Of a DNA stretch of 64,000 nucleotides, positions 58,247 through 64,000 are shown piece by piece. The stretch is from Anisus vortex. Its lineage: Eukaryota > Mollusca > Gastropoda > Planorbidae. Each line of letters opens with the position of its first letter. The first letter of the stretch is position 1. The DNA lies in NCBI GenBank assembly GCA_949126835.1, contig CASBPS010000186.1, positions 547,701 to 611,700 of the forward strand, written 5' to 3'. A program made the translations under genes and the position numbers. The notes under the pieces were generated by a model that did no database searches, had not been told where the DNA came from, and saw only the letters and a list, made by a program, of their open reading frames with translations.

Positions 58247-59620
58247 TTACAGGTTATCTGCATTAGCACTAGGTATCTCTGTTTGAGTTCTAACATCCTT
58301 CTTTACATGTTCATGAGTTCTTTGTTTTGGCATTGCTACATACGATAAGACAACATTCTTTTTATTCGGGTTCCCATTCAATATCCAGCACTTTTCCTTA
58401 GTATGTCCAATTCGTTTACAATGGCTACAGGTTGGCTTGGAATTAGTTGGACCTTCATTGCTCTTCTGATGTCTCTTTGATTGATAGGATTCATTTGGAT
58501 TCATGGTTTTATTTTCTACCTTCATATCTCGATTCTGGAATTTAGATTTATCTACTGTTGTAAATTTATTGCTGGAATGGATAATAACATATTCGTCTGC
58601 CATTACTGCTGCTGTTTCTACTTGGTCTACACCTTTGTCTGCTAAATGTATTCTTACATCACCTCTGATGTTATTGTTAAAGTCTTCCATTAGCATAAGA
58701 TTAGCTAATTTATCAAAGTCTTTGTTTACACCTTTTACACCTTTGGATCGAATCCATCTTTCAAAATATTTCTTTTTCTGTCTTAGTAAATCAACATGGG
58801 ATTGTTCCTGTTCTTTCTTAGACTCACGAAACACTTTTCTATATTTTTCAGGTGTTAGTGCATAACTTAGCAGTACTCTATTCTTGATCAGTTCAAAATC
58901 ATACAATTCCTCTTCAGTAAGACTTAATACAACATCAAGTGCCTTTCCTTTGTTCAGAGCTGAGCGTAGAAGTATAGCTTTCTTGCCCTCAGGAAATTGA
59001 TAGTCCCTAGCGTTTCTCTCGAAAATCATGAAGAACTCTTCCACCGAATTATCTTCAAGAACTGGAATATGTTTCTTAAACTTATACAGTTCTGCATCTG
59101 CTTCAGAGCTTGCATTCGAATGATTTGACGTACGAGACCTTGCTAGCTCAATTCTTTCTTGGCTTGCTATTTTCTCTCTTGCTATTTCTAACTCAATTCT
59201 CTTGTTTTCTCTTTCCATCTCAATTCTCTTGTTTTCTCTTTCACTTTCCATCTCAATTCTCTTGTTTTCTCTTTCCATCTCCAATTCCATCTTTCTTAAC
59301 TCAAGTTTAAATTTCAATTCTTCACTTAATTCACCAGTTGTATGCTTCACTCTTTGTGTTATAGGAAAAGGTAATTCATCATCTGATTCATCATTAATAT
59401 TATCATTAGCAGTAGTTTCTTCAATAATTAGTGTACCTTGTTTTCTTAAACACTCAGTTACCTCTTGAAGTAATTTAGTTTTTGATGGCTTAGTTTCTGT
59501 GATAGAAATGCCCAATGATTTAGCCAATTCTTTTAATTGTATCATTGACATTTTATTAAGCTGTTCTGAGGTTAGATCAAATATCTCTGGATCCAATGTA
59601 AGATTATTTGTGGCTTCCAT
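58247..59620 (-). CDS. gag: Gag with SAP-like N-terminus, SCAN-like capsid region and zinc knuckle
   Basis: I start at ATG 59620 (MEATNNLTLDPEIFDL); 457 residues to TAA 58249-58247. Residues ~20-65 (LNKMSMIQLKELAKSLGISI...) resemble a SAP-type DNA-binding helix pair. A Glu/Lys/Arg-rich heptad-like segment (MERENKRIEMESERENKR) follows. The capsid region runs from about EDNSVEEFFMIFERNARDY. Its C-terminal half (PEKYRKVF...FERWI...LANLMLMEDFNNNI...VRIHLADK) has the spacing of the vertebrate SCAN domain, which is known to derive from Gmr1-like capsids. A CCHC knuckle CSHCKRIGHTKEKC lies near the end. Gag packages the element RNA into particles. The frame is intact. Confidence 0.9.
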   Translation of the reverse strand: MEATNNLTLDPEIFDLTSEQLNKMSMIQLKELAKSLGISITETKPSKTKLLQEVTECLRKQGTLIIEETTANDNINDESDDELPFPITQRVKHTTGELSEELKFKLELRKMELEMERENKRIEMESERENKRIEMERENKRIELEIAREKIASQERIELARSRTSNHSNASSEADAELYKFKKHIPVLEDNSVEEFFMIFERNARDYQFPEGKKAILLRSALNKGKALDVVLSLTEEELYDFELIKNRVLLSYALTPEKYRKVFRESKKEQEQSHVDLLRQKKKYFERWIRSKGVKGVNKDFDKLANLMLMEDFNNNIRGDVRIHLADKGVDQVETAAVMADEYVIIHSSNKFTTVDKSKFQNRDMKVENKTMNPNESYQSKRHQKSNEGPTNSKPTCSHCKRIGHTKEKCWILNGNPNKKNVVLSYVAMPKQRTHEHVKKDVRTQTEIPSANADNL

Positions 59621-59639
59621 TTTATATATTATCAAAAGT

Positions 59640-60025
59640 TAATATAAATCTTGTTAATAATACAATAAAGAGTCCAACTTACTTTCTGTCCTTTGAATAA
59701 TTCACTACACCACACAGTTCAGATTTGTCACAACAAGGTTATAAAAATAATACTTTCTTAGAGTTACTTTGTTTGATAAGGTAATACACAGGATAATTTT
59801 CTAGGCTGAATAGTTAAGTTTTCCGATTCTCAAAAGCAATGTTCAATTCAATCACAATCTTTAGTATATTGTATATTGTTCATATTTTCCAACACAATCC
59901 ATCCAAGTTACGAGTATGTATTACGGCAGTTGTAAATAGTTTGTGTAAATAGTATAACGATTCTTGAAGTTGAAGTAAATCCTCTAAACGTTTGTTAGTA
60001 AATCACTGACGAGCAAAACCCATTT
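59640..60025 (-). promoter_or_regulatory. 5' untranslated leader of the LTR element with primer binding site
   Basis: About 385 bases between the 5' LTR and gag. On the element strand TGGGTTTTGCTCGTCAGTG (60022 down to 60004) begins three bases after the LTR and starts with TGG, as primer binding sites complementary to a tRNA CCA end do. I cannot name the tRNA. The rest has no features. Confidence 0.6.
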
Positions 60026-61064
60026 TATTACAAGGCAATTTATTCACCATAATAAATTATGGATGAGACCTTCTATTTATATCACACAAGTATAATTATA
60101 ATTTATAATGTTATTACGGCTAGAGCCCCCATTCAATTTATTAAAATAATAGTTATAGTATTGTTATTATTAGTGTGAGTATCCTTGTATTAGTGAAGAT
60201 CCCATTATATCATTCTGAAGTTTATTTGTAGTTGTCTAGAGTATTCCTGGTTCTTATAATCCCCTGGCAATTTATATAGCGTAGTTTTAGAGTTTTCAGT
60301 TGATTTACTTCATGTATAATTATTTGTGTGGCTCATATTATACAGCAAGAACCTCGATGTTGAGTTGTAGTGTAGATTATTAATATAGTTGAATAAATAT
60401 TACACATACACACATGTAGATAACTTTGATATATTGACGTTAACCAAGTTGTGTAGAAAGCAACGATAAATTTGGTTTAATTTACAACATCAATCCAGTA
60501 GGAATCCAAATAATATTATATACACAATCAAGAAATACACATATTCCAATTAGTAATGAATATCCTCAATGAACATATAGCGTTGTAGTTAATAGTAGAA
60601 TAATACATTTTCCATAATACAAATCAAATAGAAACGATACTCAGAGCGGAGAATATTTGATGTTACTAGATCGAATGCACGCCAAGAACTAAACAAAAAG
60701 TGTCGAATCGCGTAGAAATATATTATGGGTCAATCGTTGGAAAATCCAGCCAGCCTAGTGACACGAATATTTTAATCAAGCCTGCGTGTTGACTGCGTGA
60801 TCAGATTGTCTTTTTATTAAGAACAAGCAATAATGCTCTAACAAAATAAGGAGAGACCGGACGACCTTGACATGCTGTATTCGCGTGAACAGTTCATGTT
60901 TTTATCGAGGTTAATAAAAAAAACAATAATGCTTTAATTAGGTTAGGAAAAACCCGGGGGAAACCTTGAGCTAAGAAATATTTTATATCGTTCAAACGCT
61001 ATTCGCTTAAATGATTTAGTTGGTTTATTAACATTACAATGTAGGGAATTTATGTTTCGTAACA
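60026..61064 (-). repeat. 5' LTR of the Gmr1-like element
   Basis: 1039 bp. It begins on the - strand with TGTTACGAAAC at 61064 and ends ...CCTTGTAATA at 60026. It carries the element promoter; no clear TATA box is assigned. It differs from the 3' LTR at roughly 15 positions by eye. Confidence 0.93.
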
Positions 61065-61068
61065 GTGT

Positions 61069-61377
61069 ATATATTTATGCATATAAAAAAACATTATAAA
61101 CATTTAGCTCAGTGTGTAGGCTATATAGACTAGTATTACCTTAATACTTTGGAAATGCTCGTATTAAGCCCAGTGAAGACAATAATCTGCATCGGGTATG
61201 TTTCAAATTACCGGATGTAAAAGTAGTGAGGCCCGGGGCTATTCCATTTGTAACAGCCCCGCCCCCCCAACAAAAAAAGCACGAATAGTAAAGAACGGAA
61301 TAAATTGGAATTGAAAAAATACAAAATATATAATATATATTATATTATAATAAAGACAATATTAGTAAAGTGAAAAT
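61069..61377. other. Intergenic sequence
   Basis: About 310 bases, AT-rich with a C run near 61260. Nothing recognised. Confidence 0.5.
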
Positions 61378-61600
61378 AAAGTAAAGTATCCCGTCGAACA
61401 GAATTGATCCATAGGTCCGGTGATGCAGCGTTCACCAGTTTCTGTGGCCACGGCATACTAGGTGATCGTGTGGCTAGCACTATGCACAGGCGCCTTTACT
61501 TTACCCCAACTAAGGTCAGGTACCCATCAGAGCGGGGTAGACTCAAGGACACACTCCAGACCCGGGAAAAAATCCTAGCATGCACCAGAATTCGAACAAT
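61378..61600 (-). mobile_element. tRNA-derived SINE, head truncated
   Basis: In reverse orientation: AAAGTAAAGTATCCCGTCG tail, CCGGTGATGCAGCGTTCACC, CGCCTTTACTTTACCCCAAC, GGTACCCATCAGAGCGGGGT and a remnant AATTCGAAC of the B-box. The A-box half is missing. Confidence 0.82.
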
Positions 61601-61874
61601 ATTAGTACAATACAATATTAGTAGTAATAATAATATTAATTTTAATAAATGAGTGTATTTATCTAATACAGTGTAATACATTGACACTAAATGATTGAAT
61701 AACTGTAATTTATACGTACACTTTTTTTTACGTGTTTACAATAATTGATTTTAGCATGAGGATGGTTGTCCAAGACAGTATATTATGCAAAAAGTCAAAC
61801 ATTAGTAGATTATAGAAAGGGTTGTCGGTACTAATATTTGTAATAAAATAATGCAATACTTCATTGTCGGTGCC

Positions 61875-62653
61875 CAGGGCCGTATTAAGGATTGTGGGGG
61901 CCCTATTCCCAAATTTATGTGAGGGCCCCTCTTGGCCTCGCCACTGCCTTCCGACATTGCCGTGTTAGCCTATGTACAGTGTTGTTGATGCTGTATGATA
62001 ACCATTTCCGGTAACCCACTCTGACTCTGCCTGCCGATTCGGCGAACACATTGAACACTCATACATGAACAACCATGTAGGCCTACAGTGTGTCAGTTAA
62101 CAATCAAATGCGATTTCTCATTCACAGTAGATCTATTTGTTGTAGTATTTGCTAGTTCAGTCTCTATCTGACTAGTTTACTTCAGTCCCTATCTGACTCT
62201 GATAGTTACATGCCCGCTACAGTCTGTATGATTTATTCTGATCTGAGCTTATTTATTTTACTTCTGTTTTATTTCATGTTTCTGTATTGTTTTTTTATTA
62301 TATTTTAATTAATTTTTTATTTTTGAATTGCATTAGTCGTGCAGTGATTTCATTCAATACTTGCTTACCCATAATTGATATCAATTCAACCCCTGCAGTA
62401 GAAAACAGGTATTTTGTGTATCAACTTCTTCGACTGCCATGTTTTGTAATGTGTTCATCTAGATAAATCTAGAAAATCATTATATTTTGCTATCAGCTCC
62501 AGAATACCAAAAAAATTACTATTTGCGACCGTACCAAAAGTTTGCTTCATCTGAATGCCAACCCCCTTTCACTTATGAACTTTATTACATTGACAAGTCG
62601 TATGAGTATATGACGTATATGGAACATGTGGAACATGCCTAAATACGCCACAG
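61875..62653. mobile_element. hAT-type non-autonomous element (779 bp)
   Basis: The left end CAGGGCCGTATTAAGGATTG and the inverse of the right end, CTGTGGCGTATTTAGGCATG, agree at about two-thirds of positions, with GCCC/GGGC-rich subterminal sequence. The octamer TCGGTGCC flanks both sides exactly (61867-61874 and 62654-62661). No transposase frame is present. The left terminus resembles that of the hAT element at 14032. Confidence 0.7.
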
Positions 62654-62661
62654 TCGGTGCC

Positions 62662-63540
62662 TGAGAACGATGGTGAAAACTTTTACCAATTTTTCTTCTT
62701 TTTAAAATGTTTACTTAATATAGACACAAGCTATATTTCCGGCGTTGTGCGCGGCAACAATAAAACATGCCTGTATAAGCTACGGATAACATTTTTTATT
62801 AACAACAATGAACAGAAAGCTATCTAATAATTTACAAAACTTCTTTGATGAGCGTGAGGCCACAATCGGTAAAATCGATCCACTACCCCCCCCACTCCCC
62901 CCCACTCCAACTCTATATTCTCAATAGGTCTCAGTGGATCGAAGATATTTTTGAAATAGGCAACCTCTTGTGAAGATACACTCAGGGGCATTACTTATGC
63001 ATGTTTTTAACAGTCACGTGACAGAAACGAGTTAGTTTGAACCACTGAATACGGTTTGAACGTACATTATTTAGTGTCAGTAGAAAGACAGACAAAAGGA
63101 TAAAAAGGTTTGCAGTTAGGGTGGGGTGGAGATGGGTTGGGGGGGGGTAAGGGGAGGAGAAGTTTAAGTTATTGATAGATATCATGATCAAGGTCAATGT
63201 GTCTCGACATGCCACCACTTGTGTGAAGTCTAGAAACACGTATAGGGTAATCTGGCCGGGGTGGGGGGCGGAAGAGAAAGCGTGGGTCGGGTGTGTGCCT
63301 TTTACAATTCTTTAACAAATGTTTGTTTCTTCTCTTAGAAAATACTTTCATACTTCAGCACTATAAATGAAGTGGGGGCTTTACTTAAAAAAAAAAAAAC
63401 AACTTTTTCAGCATACCTTGTAGCATAAACTTATGCATTTATGAGACGACCATCGTTCACAATTTGATATAGAATAAAGACCAGACCATGTCCACTATCC
63501 CTTTGTGTGAATAAAAAAGAAATATCTGAGACAGAATATC
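62662..63540. other. Intergenic sequence
   Basis: No gene recognised. C-rich and G-rich homopolymer-like patches occur near 62885-62910 and 63120-63160. Confidence 0.5.
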
Positions 63541-63559
63541 CTCACTTGCGGGCCCTTAA

Positions 63560-63775
63560 GAAGCCATTTTGACAACAATCAAGCCGCGCAAGATGACATG
63601 GTTCGGTCAAGCGTTGCGGCATAACAACCTGCCGAAAACCATCTTTCAAGTCACTGTAGAAGGTGGGCGTCGGAGAGGCCGACAGCGGAAGTGCTTACTC
63701 GACAATAATAAAGATCGGACAAAGCTGCAAATAACTGAAATATTGACAGCCGCTCAAGATAGGCCAAAAATATGA
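63560..63775 (+). pseudogene. LINE C-terminal fragment
   Basis: The + strand product contains PRKMTWFGQALRHNNLPKTI, then VEGGRRRGRQRKCLLDNNKD and TEILTAAQDRPKI before a TGA. The motif W-F-G-x-x-x-R-H...GG-R-R-R-G-R-Q-R...L-T-A-A-Q-D-R is the typical end of one LINE polymerase family. Homology seems to continue past the stop, so the terminal codons are decayed. A GGTCAAAGGTTTGATGATG 3' end and a GAT tail follow. Confidence 0.8.
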
Positions 63776-63832
63776 CTGCGGGGGTGTCTATTCGACCCCT
63801 TCCCCCCTCTCAACGACCATAGAGGTCAAAGG

Positions 63833-63877
<45 letters not shown>

Positions 63878-63914
63878 GGTGATGATGATGCTGATGGTGA
63901 TGGTAATGATGATA

Positions 63915-63946
<32 letters not shown>

Positions 63947-64000
63947 GACGTTGATGATGATGATGATGGTGATGATAATGATGAGGATGGTGATGATGAT
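63833..64000. repeat. (GAT)n microsatellite, LINE tail
   Basis: GATGATGAT with GGT, AAT and GCT interruptions to the window end. It directly follows the LINE 3' end, as expected if it expanded from that element's short tail. Confidence 0.95.

Larger units (their letters stand above)
52271..61064 (-). mobile_element. LTR retrotransposon, Ty3/gypsy-like with integrase before RT (Gmr1-like)
   Basis: Complete 8.8 kb element on the - strand. LTRs of 1039 bp lie at both ends, and GTGT flanks both sides (52267-52270 and 61065-61068), a 4-bp target duplication. LTR ends on the element strand are TGTTACG...TTGTAATA. A primer-binding-site candidate TGGGTTTTGCTCGTCAGTG begins three bases inside the 5' LTR. 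The order is gag (zinc knuckle), protease, integrase, reverse transcriptase, RNase H. The protein sequences are Ty3/gypsy-like, but the integrase-before-RT order is that of the Gmr1-like group first described from deuterostomes. By eye the LTRs differ at about 15 of 1039 positions, so the insertion is fairly young. Pol is broken (see below). Confidence 0.95.

Noticed and set aside
56408..59468. Open frames on the + strand across gag and pol
   Set aside because: Antisense shadows of clearly recognisable gag and pol.

Overview
This is a 64 kb piece of an AT-rich, repeat-dense animal genome. There are no bacterial-style genes, operons, ribosome binding sites, rRNA genes or CRISPR arrays. GC-rich patches are few (about 180-620, 13085-13457 and parts of the transposons). 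The mixture of Helitron, hAT, non-LTR retrotransposon 3' ends, a tRNA-headed SINE and a Ty3/gypsy-like LTR element, together with very frequent TAGGCCTA motifs, suggests a marine invertebrate. A mollusc is my best guess, but nothing here proves the species. Almost everything recognisable is mobile DNA, and convincing host genes are scarce.

Layout. 1-2.8 kb: GC-rich low-complexity block, short tandem duplications, and a promoter-like stretch (three CCAAT boxes, TATA-like box) leading to a tiny first coding exon with a perfect splice donor. 4.3 kb: degenerate tRNA-Arg-like gene. 4.7-11 kb: a chain of exon-like segments on the + strand (probably non-coding) and, on the - strand, a triplicated small exon at 6.9-7.4 kb. 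13.1-13.6 kb: GC-rich island and a 43-bp tandem repeat. 14.0-20.0 kb: nested DNA transposons. A ZMYM1-type hAT element with an 8-bp target duplication is interrupted by a GGGGACGTCC-ended element, which itself contains two further hAT-type insertions. A fourth hAT-type element follows. 20.1-21.4 kb: 21-bp minisatellite. 21.7-29.9 kb: three tandem copies of a roughly 3 kb composite repeat carrying two LINE 3' ends. 31-34 kb: another tandem duplication plus a SINE.

34.9-41.2 kb (- strand): a nearly intact Helitron RepHel transposase of about 1720 residues. It has a probable spliced 5' leader and a probable small 3' coding exon, and a hAT MITE sits inside the 3' intron. The region upstream of it is duplicated in tandem. 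43.8-51.5 kb: LINE and SINE fragments, tandem repeats and an assembly gap (51301-51500).

52271-61064 (- strand): a complete LTR retrotransposon with 1039-bp LTRs and a 4-bp target duplication. Its integrase lies upstream of its reverse transcriptase, the Ty1/copia-like order in an otherwise Ty3/gypsy-like element, as in the Gmr1-like clade. Gag and pol share one reading frame separated by a single TAA. Pol is damaged by a one-base frameshift and a 673-bp internal tandem duplication. 61-64 kb: SINE, hAT element, LINE 3' end and a long GAT microsatellite.

The most unusual signal is not a gene. In several places near-identical duplicated copies differ by a clean six-base GGCCTA insertion that converts TA to TAGGCCTA, and one of these breaks a splice donor. 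The same palindrome is scattered through the whole window.
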